A stretch of DNA of 64,000 nucleotides. Origin: Tenebrio molitor (taxonomy: Eukaryota; Arthropoda; Insecta; Coleoptera; Tenebrionidae). Position 1 is the stretch's first letter. Each line of letters opens with the position of its first letter. Position numbers and translations under genes: made by a program. Under the pieces are notes generated by a model that searched no databases, was not told where the DNA came from, and saw only the letters and a program-made list of their open reading frames with translations. The stretch spans positions 16,058,001 through 16,122,000 of the forward strand of contig NC_091048.1 in the NCBI RefSeq assembly GCF_963966145.1. The letters are read 5' to 3'. Below are positions 11,240-23,300 of the stretch, one piece after another.

Positions 11240-11261
11240 TACCATAAAAGGTTGAATAGGC

Positions 11262-11340
11262 TATGGTTTTTTGCCCAAGGGGAAAAAAGATGACTAAAAG
11301 CTTGAGTTGGCTGCGGTTTTTTGCCCAAGGGGAAAAAAGA
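11262..11340. repeat. Direct repeat, ~50-bp period
   Basis: The segment GGTTTTTTGCCCAAGGGGAA followed by AAAAGA occurs at 11265-11290 and again at 11315-11340. This is a simple two-copy tandem duplication. Confidence 0.7.
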
Positions 11341-12457
11341 GCCACTTCACTCCATACAATCAGGGAGTAAAGTTGCTCATTATATACAGGTCGTGCAAAA
11401 AATATTGTAATATCAAATGACAAAAGAATTTTTTATACATTAATGCAACTTTAGTTTTGTTTAGATTATTAATAAAGGTTTAGGTGAAAACTTTAAATTA
11501 TTGTTTGAAATAAAATCCTCTTTCAAAGTTATGAATAAACACACATGAGAAATTGTAAAACTTTTACGGAACAGGAATGGATTGTGTGTTTTGGTCATAT
11601 GTTTAATCGAAAAAGTCTTTTCTGCAAACTACTTCGAACTTCAACAGCTTATTGATTAATTATTTTATCCATTACAGGAACAGCTGTTACTCTTGCAGTT
11701 ATTACGGTAAAATATTTTTTTCGTTGTTGTCGCATCATCACAACTAGTAACAAACTGCAATGTCACTGGTGCGACAATCAATTGATTAGCGGGCCATCGT
11801 CGATCATTCCCGTCTAGGGGAGAAACGTGAAAATTTACTACATGTGTGTTGAACTGGCGATAATTTCGATATTGTGATCGGGTCTTCTCGATGGTTGATC
11901 GACCGCAGCAAATTCATTAGTTGAACGTAGCAATGTCATAGAACCTGGCTTCAAATTACTTTTGTTCGATTCCTCTCGCCAAATCATTCGGATCATTTAC
12001 CAGCCGTGAAAAATTACCTGTCCTTTCCCGATGCTGCTCTATCCTCTACTCAGATTCGTAAATACGGCCATTATTCATTTAAGTCGTGCTCTTTCACCAG
12101 AAACGTAAAATACTGTTCGACCGCATATTTTGAATGGTGTCGAACAATACAATGGAAACCAATCAAAACACAACAATAAATGTTAAAAAAATTAATGTTT
12201 CTTTCTCTCTCGGCAGAGAATATACTATGCTTTCTACTTTTTTACGTCCATGTTCCGTAAGGAAATGGAAGTATGGTGATGGGGTTGAAAAATCGTGTCC
12301 GAGATAAGATCAAATTCTGATTGTCTTATTCTTAAAAAGTAAGGGTAAGAGGTTTTTAGCATGGCGGCTGTGTGTATGGCTGTCTGTCCATCTTGGATTT
12401 TTTTTTATTTTACGATAACTTCCGCAAAAATGGATTTTATTTCTTTCTGTTCCTAAA
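11341..12457. other. Non-coding DNA, no element identified
   Basis: Only short ORFs with no recognisable motif, and no TIR pair seen. ACAGGAACAGCTGT at 11676-11689 and again at 15916-15929 is a chance-length match. Confidence 0.45.
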
Positions 12458-13115
12458 TACCGTGAGATAGAAAAAAAAAATTAATTAGAGTTGTGACCAA
12501 AAATGTCAGTTGGCAATTCGTTAAGATTATCAGATGTCAGTCTCAACCTCGGTCTCAACAGTTATGTTAGTGATTTTGAGAACGTTGAAATTTTGATTTT
12601 CATAAAGGTGTCAATTATGTGTGACCTATCGGTTTTAAAAGAATTTCCTCACCTAGTGCAATGAAACAATGAGATTTAAAACTCCCAGGCCTTTATTCAA
12701 CGGTGAGCACGTAACTTGTTTATAAATCGAAACTAGCGAATTACCGATCCAACGATCAATTTTCAAATGACCTTCACAAAGTCGGGACATCAATTAAATT
12801 GCAGTTATCAGTAATTAATTGTATTAATTCGGGAATTGTGCCAGGCCTGTTTTTGAACACGTTATGGAAAAACAAAATAATCAAGGTAAGCGCCTTGAAA
12901 GTCCGATAACTTTTGTTGAAATAGGACTATTCGTCGTTCTCAAGTCTGCACTGCACAATGAACATTTTTTACTCTAAAGTGAATATATTGTAATGGCAAA
13001 TTTTAATAGTCAATAATTAATAATGACAATTACTGTTGTAATGACATCTGAATTAAATTTTTACGAGCTGCGGACTGAAACGTATTAATCACGGCCATCT
13101 GTTGATTTAATACGA
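12458..13115. repeat. Partial copy of the 41660-42472 element
   Basis: Runs parallel to 41660-42450 over most of its length. Shared blocks include AGTGATTTTGAGAACGTTGA, TTATGTGTGACCTRTCGGTT and TGAGATTTAAAACTCCC, and the tail ATTGTAATRGCAAATTTTAA is also shared. The right TIR is missing, so this copy is truncated. Non-coding. Confidence 0.7.
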
Positions 13116-13142
13116 CCGATATTTTTTGAAAAAAATATAAAT

Positions 13143-13493
13143 TCAGAAAGATACCAAGTTATTTTAAAAGAATTTATAATTCAACTAGATGATGAAAAAC
13201 TGCAACGTGGAATATTTCAACAGGATGGTGCTGCTGCCCACACTTGCTATTCTACGCTTAATTATCTTGAGCAATATTTTTATAATAGAATAATCAGCCT
13301 TGATCGATGGCCCCCCAGATCACCAGATCTTTCACCGCTAGATTATTTTTGGTTTGGTTATCTCAAAAATTCTGTTTTTAGGAACCACATTGATGATTCG
13401 GATACATTGAATATCGCGATAACTGAATTTTCTCAATCAATTTTACCTGACTGCTTGAGAAATGTTTTTGAAAATAAACGAGGAATCTTCTAA
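13143..13493 (+). pseudogene. Mariner-type transposase C-terminal fragment
   Basis: An uninterrupted frame with no start codon encodes about 116 residues ending at TAA 13491-13493. It starts ERYQVILKEFIIQLDDEKL, then has the second catalytic Asp in GIFQQDGAAAHTC. It continues with WPPRSPDLSPLDYFWFGYLK, carrying the third catalytic position as Asp (DD34D mariner pattern), and ends VFENKRGIF. Everything before the catalytic half is missing. This matches the family of the remnants at 200-650 and 56217-56733 and is the best-preserved of the three. No terminal repeats were found around it. Confidence 0.8.
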
Positions 13494-14023
13494 CTGCTAA
13501 ATTAAAACAAGCGCTCATTAACATTAACATTAACTAATAAACTCGATGAACTACGACGAAAACGACTGTCAACAGTTTTATTTCATAAACCCACGTTTTT
13601 CTGACACTTACAAACACACTATACAGACACTATAAAATAAAATATTGTATGCACCACGGGAGATATGTATTCATGTTCATATATCCCTTAATAATATTAT
13701 TTATTTTCCTGAATTTTTATTGTACAAAAGTCAACGTGTTAGACATCATTAAAATCAGAAATAAATTCTCTACCAGAATGAAAATAAACAAATATATATT
13801 TCCGTTTAAAAGAACAATGTGACACTTATTTGACATAACAGTTAATGATGAAAAAAATAAAAAATTACTCCGTTTTGTAGTGTTTTTTAACCATTGTATT
13901 TCTTCTTTTGCTTATTAAAATCGGACAATAAATAACGGATCTAATGCTAGCGGCGTTTTTTTTATATTATGCGTTCTATATAGATTTTGGTGGAGGCGCT
14001 GGGCGAACCATTTTAAACAGGTA

Positions 14024-14379
14024 CTATTGCGGGCAAAAAAAGTGGGACATCAAATTTCTGTCAGTTTTGAAAAATTCGATGTAGTTCAAGCTTTATTGTC
14101 ATTTTTTTGACACTATTCCAGCTGACAGTTTAAAAATTTACTTTATACTCCTATTTTCCACTTCCAAATGCCCTCTTCTTTTGATAAAGGTAGATTTTGA
14201 TTGGAACTTTGCATTAAATAAATATTCACTACGTGCTTACTTACAATCATTCCCTACAACCTACAATACTTAATGACAACATCAATTAATTCAAAGTAGG
14301 GTTAGAATCAGGTAAGGGTTATTTCACATTAAAAGTCAAGACAATGACGTTGATGTCCCACTTGTTTTGCCCGCAATAG
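14024..14379. repeat. MITE with CTATTGCGGGC TIR
   Basis: The 356-bp element is flanked by TA. The left end CTATTGCGGGCAAAAAAAGT is matched by the inverted right end CTATTGCGGGCAAAACAAGT, then GGGACATCAA on both. The first bases CTATNGCGG are shared with the MITEs at 30872 and 59118. Confidence 0.8.
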
Positions 14380-16373
14380 TACATTTTTCATTGTTTCAGA
14401 AAATGCTCTATTGTTTGTTATTCACTCGAATTTTACTATGTGAACAAAGATTTTTAATATTTGTAAGACCTGAGAAAATTTTCCGTTGCTTGAAGACAAC
14501 AAAACTAGAATTTTTATCAATCAAAGTGTAATGTTTCGTGAAATGGCCTCGTTTTAGTATTTATGTGAGGGTCTTCATTGGGGGGTAGTTTGAATTTATT
14601 AGAAGCGATGTTTCGGGTGTGTTTACCTCTTATGCGACTTTATTTGTTCAGACGATAACTCCCAAAGCGGCTTTGGTTCAATCAGTGATAATAGGTGTGT
14701 AGGTTTAGTCAGATGTGAAAGAATCGGTAAATGCAGACGTTTTATAAATAGTTATTGGGAAGTTTAAATCATAACGATAGAACATTTATATGCTAGTGGG
14801 GAGTAAAACATAGATATTCATCTGGTTGTGAGCAGATGTTGGCCATTCGAGCTACCAACTTGAACACTCTACATACGAAAATGACGTTTATAGGTTCGAG
14901 AAAATACGGTTCCGCGCTCGAACTCGGGCCGTAGGATCCAATCCTCCACTCTCGGATTTTCCTATCTTGGAAAAGCGACGTTATATATGTCGGCCGGATT
15001 AGTACAGCTGCCACTGACCAAAGCTATTACTCGAGAATTATTTGCACGTTACATCTGGATAAACTGTATGTAAAACTAAGCGAGCGAACAGGACTGCTTG
15101 GTCACTGATCGATTTTTAACCCCCAACAAATACGGGAAAATCATTGCAAATTGGCCCTTATTCAGAATATCGCAGTAAAACTTAAGTTAAAGTGGCGGTA
15201 ACAAAAAGACTCTGAATTTATTTCAGCTATAAGATAACCTCTCAAATTTAATGGTCGTTTGTAGGATTTAAGGAAATAAGAGGGATTGCATGTCTGGAAG
15301 CCATATTTCTTTACGATATTGTCGATACCGCTCCGCCAATGAAATTGTCACAATTAAACTTTGATGAAGGTGGAGGTAATGCCGCGATGTATTAATAAAT
15401 ATCGGTTGCAGATGACCTAAATTAAGGTAATACCTTATCGATTAAACTTATCTACGTCATTTATTTTATTCTCGTAGGTACCATTGTATGGACTAATTGC
15501 TTTGTCAGCACTTTTTACACAATCAATTTCATCGCACGGTTTTAATTATGATTTTGATAGGTCAAAGAGGATAAATTGCCATGGCCAAAATTAGCAGGCA
15601 CAAAGACGTAAGGTCGAAAATTGTAAATCGACACGTGTCAACTGATTGAAATAACAAAAAGCCAAACCAAGTTAAATGCTGCGAACACGTGAAGTGCAGT
15701 GACGTTTGAGAATTTTTGTGTACATCATCAGCAGCTTTAAATCTGTACCAAATTGACTGATTCAACTGCTATTAAGGTTTTGATTACACAATTTTTTACT
15801 ATTCATAAAGAATAACGGAATTTTCTTTAGCATTCGTAAAACTGGACTTAGATTTAGACTTATGATAAATACATTATACACACATCAGTTTTTTCATAGC
15901 CACAGTCAATACATCAGGAACAGCTGTCTGCTGAAGTTAAGAAGCTCATATGTTAAATTGTTCATTGTACCATTTCCAGTTTCCACTTTTTCTTTTGGAA
16001 AATTAAATTTATGAAAAAATGTGGTATGTACTAAAACTGAACGCAGCAATTAAAATGTTGGAATTTCAGAGTTTAAAAGTGATATTGCAATGGTGACGCC
16101 ATTACTTTCCTGCAAGTCATGCAACACAAATTATCAGTTATCGTTTTACGTTACGTGTTAAACAATATGCAAGCAACAATGCTTTAACAGGAGAGCTTGT
16201 TTTTCTTCGGCATTTTTAAAAATTACTAAGATTATTTATCAAGATTATCCAAATCTTAAATCATAGTAAAATGAAATAGGTGCAACCTTTTTTTGTTTTA
16301 GAACGTTTTTTCTGTACATGACATAATGAAATAACTGAAATCTAATTCATCAACATTTAAGTATACAGGGTGT
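14380..16373. other. Mostly single-copy DNA, no clear gene
   Basis: A 73-codon minus-strand ORF at 14793-15014 and another at 15562-15765 show no recognisable domain. On the minus strand TAGCTCGAATGGCC near 14840-14855 recalls an A-box, but no B-box follows, so I do not call a SINE. Confidence 0.4.
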
Positions 16374-16375
16374 TT

Positions 16376-16845
16376 GAAAATTGCTAGTACAAAAAAAAAC
16401 TGTGGCATCTGGAAGCCCTAAGAAATCCAAGAAACCAATTTTTAATTTTTTAAAACAAAAGGGATAAAGTAACCCTATTCCTGCATATTCTACGCCTCAG
16501 GCGGGGCAATATTTTTTAAACCTTGGTAACCAAGCGTGATGATCGTAGTGATAATGAAGGACTATACAACAATATGAAAAATTTATATTTTTTTGCAAGA
16601 TCTTGGCAACCACAGATTGACAGTTTAAGAACATCAAATTTTTTATTTCGTTATTGCTTAACAACGTGAAGTGTCTTTTTAAAATACCTTAACTCAGTGG
16701 TGCACTAACAATTTTAACCCAATTTTTAGTAATTTTTATCTCGAAAACTAGAGAATTTTTATTAGAATTTTCTTTTGCCGATGACTTCAACTCACCATCA
16801 CCAATTACCAGGTTTTTTTTGTACTAGCAATTTTCAAACAGCCTG
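16376..16845. repeat. MITE, CAGGGTGTTTGAAAATTGC TIR
   Basis: The 470-bp element is flanked by TA. The left end CAGGGTGTTTGAAAATTGCT and the inverted right end CAGGCTGTTTGAAAATTGCT match and continue AGTACAAAAAAAA. A related single end occurs near 41488-41513. No ORF. Confidence 0.8.
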
Positions 16846-16946
16846 TATAAGAGTATAAATTGCCAGAATATAAAGAGTAATCTTGGTCATTACTTACACA
16901 TCGTAAGTTACGATTCAAAAAGCATAAACAGTTTGACATAAATATA

Positions 16947-17341
16947 CCGGGACATTTTTTTAACTCTGTACATAGTCCATACTTATTCCCTATGTTCAAT
17001 TTTAAAAAACACAGATCAATGCATTGTGAGTTGCTATGCAACCAACTATACCGAACACCAAAGATTTTGAAATAATGTTAAAAATTGTTCCGATTGATGG
17101 AATTGGTCTATCATGTGTTGCATTGGAAATGTCACGCACATTTCTAATGCTCTGATTGACATAGAATAACTGCATTATGTGTATTTCTTCTTCAAACAAC
17201 TTGACCATTTTGTTAATCTGTCAAGTACTTATTTTCGTTACCTTGGTTACGTGATTACATACATGCATTGACCTTTGTTTTTTTAAAACTGAACATAGGG
17301 AATAAGTATGGGCTATGTTCAATGTTAAAAAAATATCCCGG
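16947..17341. repeat. MITE with ~85-bp TIRs, CCGGGACAT end
   Basis: Flanked by TA. The left arm CCGGGACATTTTTTTAAC, then CATACTTATTCCCTATGTTC and TCAATGCAT, is mirrored at the right end, which reads inverted CCGGGATATTTTTTTAAC with the same inner blocks. Small ORFs inside are incidental. Confidence 0.8.
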
Positions 17342-17455
17342 TACATATTTTTAGTATTTTACACATAGATGCAGTGAGTACTAGAAGCGTTCAAATATAA
17401 ACCGGAATTTGGCTGCAACTTTTTATTTAACTGCCATAAGTATATGATTTTTACA

Positions 17456-18165
17456 TTATTTCTCCACGTATTCACCCTCTAAGTCTATGCACTTTTGCCA
17501 TCGTTGTGGGATTTTCATAATGCCACTTTTATATAATGTTTGAGGTTGGCCGCAAAGCCACTCATGCACAAATTCGGCAATATCATCATTGCCTTGAAAT
17601 TTTGAGCCACCCAATATCTCTTTCAGCGGTCCGAAGAAATGAAAATCACTTGGTGATAAATCCGCCCTATAAGGTGGATGTGGAAGAACCTCCCAATGCA
17701 TTTTTTTCGAGGACATTTGTAGTCAATTGGGTAAACCTGAGAATCTCACTAGAGATTTCAACATGTTGCTGTTTTTTTTTCAAACTTTTCGATAATGTAT
17801 CTGCATCTGTGGAAATCATCCACAACCATCTGGTTGTGGATGATTTCCTCGACGCACCAACACTAATTCGCAATATTTGTGACATTTAAAGGACAGAAAT
17901 TCCTCTATTGGGAAGAATAACGTCGTTTATCGTTGGTTTGTGTTGTTGAAGTTTTCGGACGCCTCGTGCGCGCCAAATTTTCGATCGTTTTACGGCCCTT
18001 CTTAAACTTGTTACACCATTCAAACACCTGGATTTTTGATAAGGTGGATTCCCTATATTGTGCTTGAAGTCTTTGCAAAATATCACTTGGTTTGACTCCT
18101 TCGTTCACAAGAAATCTAATTATTATGCGTTGCGCACCGAAAACATGAACTGCCTGCTCTCTCAT
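17456..18165 (-). pseudogene. Mariner transposase, deleted and frameshifted
   Basis: The ATG at 18165 begins MREQAVHVFGAQRIIIRFLV, followed by NEGVKPSDILQRLQAQY and VFEWCNKFKKGR, the N-terminal helix-turn-helix domain of mariner transposases. After SLKKGRK...RRPKTSTT the frame breaks. A second frame near 17880 resembles the linker helix, and the last part (ending at 17456) reads WEVLPHPPYRADLSPSDFHF then FGPLKEILGG and KCIDLEGEYVEK, the catalytic C-terminus. The third Asp of the DD34D triad is in LSPSDFHFFG. The region carrying the first two catalytic aspartates is gone. The pseudogene also contains a perfect 17-bp palindrome at 17811-17848. Confidence 0.85.
17811..17848. repeat. Perfect 17-bp inverted repeat, 4-bp loop
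   Basis: GGAAATCATCCACAACC at 17811-17827, loop ATCT, then its exact complement at 17832-17848. It lies inside the mariner pseudogene where homologues have no such palindrome, so it looks like a secondary event. Confidence 0.95.
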
Positions 18166-18325
18166 TTTGACAATTACTAAATAAAAACAATTGAAGTGAC
18201 TATGACATTATGCACGCCTTCTAGATAGTCCATTGAAAGAATGTTGAGAAGAAATTGCCGCTAGGGCCATTGGTTTGGTTCTGAGAATAAAATTCCGGGT
18301 CATATTTGAACACTCCTCGTATCTG

Positions 18326-18902
18326 CAGGGTGTTTTCGAAGTTGAGGTGTTCCTTTTAACCTGTGATAGTATGCGTTGTTCTAAAGAGTTTTAGCCAAAG
18401 TCACCTTAGTAAAATGTGTACGGCAATGAAGATACAATAAGTTGATTTTTTTGAAATTTTTGAAACCGGTCCTGCTCAAATTTGCGCTGATTTGTTAGAA
18501 ACTAGAATTGACAAAAAAAAAATCAAATGAGCAATCAAAAATACTATCAGAGTTGTCATCTAATTAGTCGGAATAGCTTTATCATTACGAAAATAATGAG
18601 CTCACAGACATGTTGCTAATGTATGGGCAATGTTATCACGTTATCAGAATGCAGCTGCGGCGTCCAGAGAGTACGCAAAGCGATTTCCAGAAAGACACCA
18701 TCCTGGGCCACGTCAGTTATTAATCTAGGACACCGGAGAAATAGACAGAACCGGACTAAAAATTTTAGAAAACAATAAAAATATACAATCAATTATCTCC
18801 CTTAATATAAACATTTTACTAAGAAGATTTAGGCTAAAATTCTTAAGAATAATGTATAGTATCTCGTGTTACAAGGAACCCCTCAACTTCGAAAACACCC
18901 TG
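18326..18902. repeat. MITE, CAGGGTGTTTTCGAAGTTGA TIR, copy A
   Basis: The left end CAGGGTGTTTTCGAAGTTGA and the inverted right end are the same, continuing GGYGTTCCTT. The right flank is TA and the left flank is TG, so the left target base may have mutated. It abuts the mariner at 17381-18319. Copy B at 19198-19924 is about 95% alike by eye, apart from a nested insertion. Confidence 0.82.
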
Positions 18903-19197
18903 TATAAATACAAGTATGTAATTATAATTCGTGCCTTTTTCACAAGATCAAAAACGTAGTACAGTAAATTCAGTGTACGTGACAACAAATTAGAAAATAA
19001 TATTTTAAATCTAGCGCCTGAGGAGTGTTCGTGTGTGGTATAAATTTGAAATTTCACTTCCACCTTCTTTGGACTATTCAAAATCGATCTCACTCCCAAG
19101 GTCATATTATACAAGTGTCCTAAAATGCGCGTAACAAGTTAGGAGCACCTATATACAGGCTGTTTACAAAATGCCGCATTAAAACTACAGGGTGTTT

Positions 19198-19924
19198 CCG
19201 AAGTTGACGCGTTCCTTTTAACAATGTGATAGTATGCGTTGTTCTAAAGAGTTTTAGCTAAAATCACCTTAGTAAAATGTGTACGGCAATGAAGATACAA
19301 TAAGTTAATTTTTTTTGAAATTTTTGAAACCGGTCCTGCTCAGATTTGCGCTGATTTGTTAGAAATTAGAACTGACAAAAAAAAATCAAATGAGCATGGA
19401 CGTTAATTAAAAATACTGTCAGTCTTGTCATCTAATTAGTCGGAATGGCTTTATCATTACGAAGATAATGAACTCGCAGATAATTGCTAATGTAAAGGGT
19501 GTTTTTTAAAATTTGGCGTCGAAGTTGGAGAGTCGATTGAGATCGCACTACTCGTGTAAAAGCGTAAGATTGAAACAGCTGATCCGTGATCCGTAACCTG
19601 TACCTATAGTGCGTTCACAATCGATACTTCAACGCCTACTTCGACGCCAAATTTTAAAAAACACCCGTTATATGGGCAATGTTATCACGTTATCAAAATG
19701 CAGGTGCGGCGTCCAGAGAGTACGCACAGCGATTTCCAGAAAGACACCATCCTGGGCCACGTCAGTTATTAATCTAGTGCAGCGGAGAAATAGGCAGGAC
19801 CGGACTCAAAATTTTAGAAAACAATAAAAATATACAATCAATTATCTCCGTTAATACAAACATTTTACAAATAATGTAAAGTACCTCGTGTTACAAGGAA
19901 CGCCTCAACTTCGAAAACACCCTG
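19198..19924. repeat. MITE copy B, interrupted by a nested MITE
   Basis: The TIR is the same as copy A (CAGGGTGTTTCCGAAGTTGA at the left) and TA flanks both sides. Internal blocks such as ACCGGTCCTGCTCARATTTG and TGTGTACGGCAATGAAGATA are shared with copy A. The 184-bp insertion at 19495-19678 is absent from copy A. Confidence 0.85.
19495..19678. repeat. Nested MITE, GGGTGTTTTTTAAAATTTGG TIR
   Basis: One end starts AAGGGTGTTTTTTAAAATTT and the other, inverted, ACGGGTGTTTTTTAAAATTT, continuing GGCGTCGAAGT. The same two end types occur in the copy at 39950-40126. Copy A at 18615-18640 (GCTAATGTATGGGCAATG) shows the site without the insert. Confidence 0.85.
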
Positions 19925-19931
19925 TATAGTA

Positions 19932-20331
19932 CAGTGTTCAGAAGCATTTGGTAAGTGAGGGAAAAATATTTAAAACATTCTTGGTGTTAAATTTGCACGT
20001 GGACAAAGGTTTCTTTTATGGTAAATTTGGCAACTGCGTGCACTTACCATTACGTAAAAATTGAAATAGTTTCACCAATTTTTGCATAATTTTTGATAAT
20101 TAAAAGAGGTAAAACGCATTTAATATTACAGACCACAGAGATTACGTTAAAAATTATTAACCAACCTTCTATTCTGCATATTTTATTTGCATTTTGGGTG
20201 TTATGTAGTCATAATAAGTACAACTAACAACGTTTAAAGATCGTTACACAAAACTCCCATTGTGCAGAGAAATGAAGACCAAGAATTTTTTAAATATTTT
20301 TCCCTAACCTGCCAAATGCTTCTGAACACCG
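19932..20331. repeat. MITE, CAGTGTTCAGAAGCATTTGG TIR
   Basis: The 400-bp element is flanked by TA. The left arm CAGTGTTCAGAAGCATTTGG pairs with the right end (inverted CGGTGTTCAGAAGCATTTGG), and matching continues for about 55 bp through GGGAAAAATATTTAAA. No ORF. Confidence 0.82.
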
Positions 20332-20368
20332 TACAATAAATTTAGTGCGCCATTTTTTAAACACCCTG

Positions 20369-23300
20369 TATGTATAGTGTAAGGTCATAAATCAAAATTT
20401 GATAATAATCTTTCCAAATCTGGAAAATATGAAGAGTAACTATCATTAAAAAAAAATAGTGATGACGTGATTGCGCGGAAAGGGGAAGAAGCAGAAAATT
20501 ATCCGAAAATGTTTGTTTTAAAAAATAACTGAGACCTGTTCGAGCTCCTTCTAAAAGTTCAACGGGAAAGAAAATATTTCCATTATTCCAAACTTTTGAC
20601 TCTCATTTTATAGTGGGGTGGTATTACCTTTGGCACCGCCAATTTATGTGGCACCAATATTTTACATCATAAAATATCTTTAACTTTTTAAAATTTCAAC
20701 ATCAATCTTAATAGTATGATATAATTTCACTATTTTTTTTTGCTCACCTTGGTCCTTTGCCATTGCTGAACGCAACTTCAAGTAGCCAGATTCTTCATTC
20801 AGTGGTTCCCAACTAAAGTACTACGTAATAACAGAAAATATATTTAATTGGAAGACGTAGTGTGAAATGTTTACAACATGAGTGGCAAAACTGACTTGGC
20901 TTTAAAATTGTTGGAAGCCACCAATTTGATTTGTACACCACCCACTCGAAAGTATCAATTCTATCATATATTGGCCAGATCCAGATCTACTGTCTACAGT
21001 CCATCAGAATGTTTCTAAATTGTTCTTAGAACATACATCTGAAACAATTACTTCGGCATAGACCTGATGTTGATATACGGCGTCACACAATACCATGTCA
21101 TAGTTGCCATATACACTCAAAAGCTTCTTTAACAAAAATCTGTTAAGTATTAAATAATTATTTAAATAACTGTTGTGTTATATTATTGTAGTTTTGTTTA
21201 AAGAGTTTACTCGTACTTATTAACTAACTAACTATTAAATCCTTGACTTGTTCTTGGAAATTTTTAGTTGAACTTTGAACGAAGTAAACAATGATTTAAT
21301 TAATGTTTACTGGTACTACGAATATTGACCAGTGCTATTGTTTAGATTACCGTAAATTAACCAAAAGATTACATATTTATGAGCTCTTAAAACTAATGAC
21401 TTAGCTTAAAATTGTTAGGTAATTGTCTTAATTAAGTTAGGAGTTGCCTTTTTAAAAGTTAGAAGGTTATTGGAAAAGGGTTCTCACTTAAGTCAGTAAG
21501 CGTACATAATTATTTGCGTATGCATGGGGTTATCTTGTACGTGACTTGTGCCTTTTTATCCATTCCAATGTAAAAGAAAAAGGCCGGCTGAGAGGTTTAG
21601 GTAAGTAAACGGGGGAGTGGGTGTTATTTGAAGAGGAGAAGAGGGAAAGTAGTGAAAAGTGTATATGCGCTGGATTTGAACAATCAGCAGGAGGCTGCTT
21701 TTATAAACTGCCAACGTGGCATTTCTGTTTCTATATCTTTGTTTTACACATGGGGGCTCCTTTCCAAAGAAACTCTGCGTTTCTGCCAAATTACTAAACT
21801 AAAAGTTTTGCACGTATAGAAACTGGAAGTAGACAGCGCATTGTACATTGGAATGGGAAGAGGTTGATTAAAAAAGTTTGCCAATGACTGCTGATTAGCC
21901 AATTACGTTGTGATGGTGCTATTTGAATTGTTTTGTTTATTCTGCACAGTTACCATATTATGTTGTTCACCGGGGGCGATATGTGGGATTATTGATGTGT
22001 TTGAAATGACTGCCCAAAGCTCATTTGAAAAATCATTGTTGTCTTCATTGTGACGTCTGTCTTTGTTAGCAATGTGAATTTGTTGGTTTTCTGTGTTTTG
22101 GGTTTATGTATTGAATCTGGAAATCAAGTCAAGTGAGGCAGATTCTACACATAACGTGTGTGGAAAAGACAAGAGATGGGTTATATCACGTACTTAATCA
22201 GTGCCGTGTTGAAATTTTATTATGGATTTAAACCTAACAGTTGGCAGTGCCCGAATAAAATGAGTCATGGCGCGAGTTTAGTACAAAGTCGGCCATATTG
22301 TGATTATCTCCGTGTCTAATTATGATTTTTAATTAAACGAAATGGCCCTAGCATATTTTTCATGGCTATAATTCCGGGCGCATATTTTCCGACCCTTACA
22401 AGTCTGAAGCCTTTGTTAGGATGTCGCGATCCTTTTGTTGCAGGATTCCTATTGTTCACGCGATGTGCAGATGTAAAGACAGTTGTAACTCTGATGTTTG
22501 CCGCAATGCCGTAGGTTGACCGTGAGTGAAATAAATTTCCTAGTAAGTTAGTTGAAACAGGACTATTGCATTTTCCGATCGATGGCCACCGATGCTTTAC
22601 AACAGGCGGAAATACCGCTGATCAATAAAATCCTCTTATTGTCTATTTCGCCTCGTCCAAGTGACAACGATAAAGCCAGACAGAAAAAAGGTTGGACCGA
22701 TTTTTGTGAAGGAAAACGCCGCAAACGTGCTGCAAGTGGCGTTATGGTCGATAGTGTTGGAGTAAACTCTGTTTACAAGCAATATACGCCGACTCATCAG
22801 TTTTTTTTTTCTGTAAGCACATCATTTGAGGGATGAATGGATCGTTTGTAGAAATCCACACGATTTAAGAGCTCCATTCTTGTAATGGCTCTTTTTGTCC
22901 CGTCTACGTCTCCCACTAGGATTTTCAGGCGAACCTCGTTCATGCGAACTCTAATGTGGACCGGGTTTTTTGCCAAAATAATAATTATTTTAAATTGTTG
23001 GAACGTCGACAAAAAGGGACTCGTGTGAGGCGAACAAATAAAACGAAGCTATTGTTTTATTAATTTATAGTTTGTTGAATGGGGCGCGTTCAACATAACG
23101 TAGACCTCCCCAGAAGTTGTCACAATGCACACGTCAACGCCAGATTAAGTCGTTTGCGTTGTGTTCATTAACTAGTGAATGCAATCAATGGTTTTGAGTG
23201 ACAATCCAACTCCTTGATTGTCTTCGAATCCACCGCCCCCAGCTGCGTACACTAATAACCTCACTATTGGCAAACTTGCCATCCTTTCAACAATTCATAG

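Larger units (their letters stand above)
17381..18319 (-). mobile_element. Mariner element with internal damage
   Basis: The 939-bp element is flanked by TA (17379-17380 and 18320-18321). The TIRs are about 28 bp: CTAGAAGCGTTCAAATATAA on the left and CGAGGAGTGTTCAAATATGA as the inverted right end, then ACCGGAATTT and CCCGGAATTT. It is shorter than a usual 1.3-kb mariner, implying an internal deletion. The transposase remnant is on the minus strand. Confidence 0.85.
19156..20368. repeat. Outer MITE containing three other elements
   Basis: The ends are CAGGCTGTTTACAAAATGCC and, inverted, CAGGGTGTTTAAAAAATGGC, both flanked by TA. Of its 1213 bp, copy B (19198-19924) and another MITE (19932-20331) make up almost all, so the outer element itself contributes only about 80 bp. 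It may itself be a chance pairing of two related ends. Confidence 0.6.

Noticed and set aside
14793..15014. SINE suggested by an A-box-like sequence
   Set aside because: No B-box, tail or target duplication found.
22552..22836. 94-codon plus-strand ORF
   Set aside because: No recognisable domain, and composition is not distinct from the surrounding DNA.
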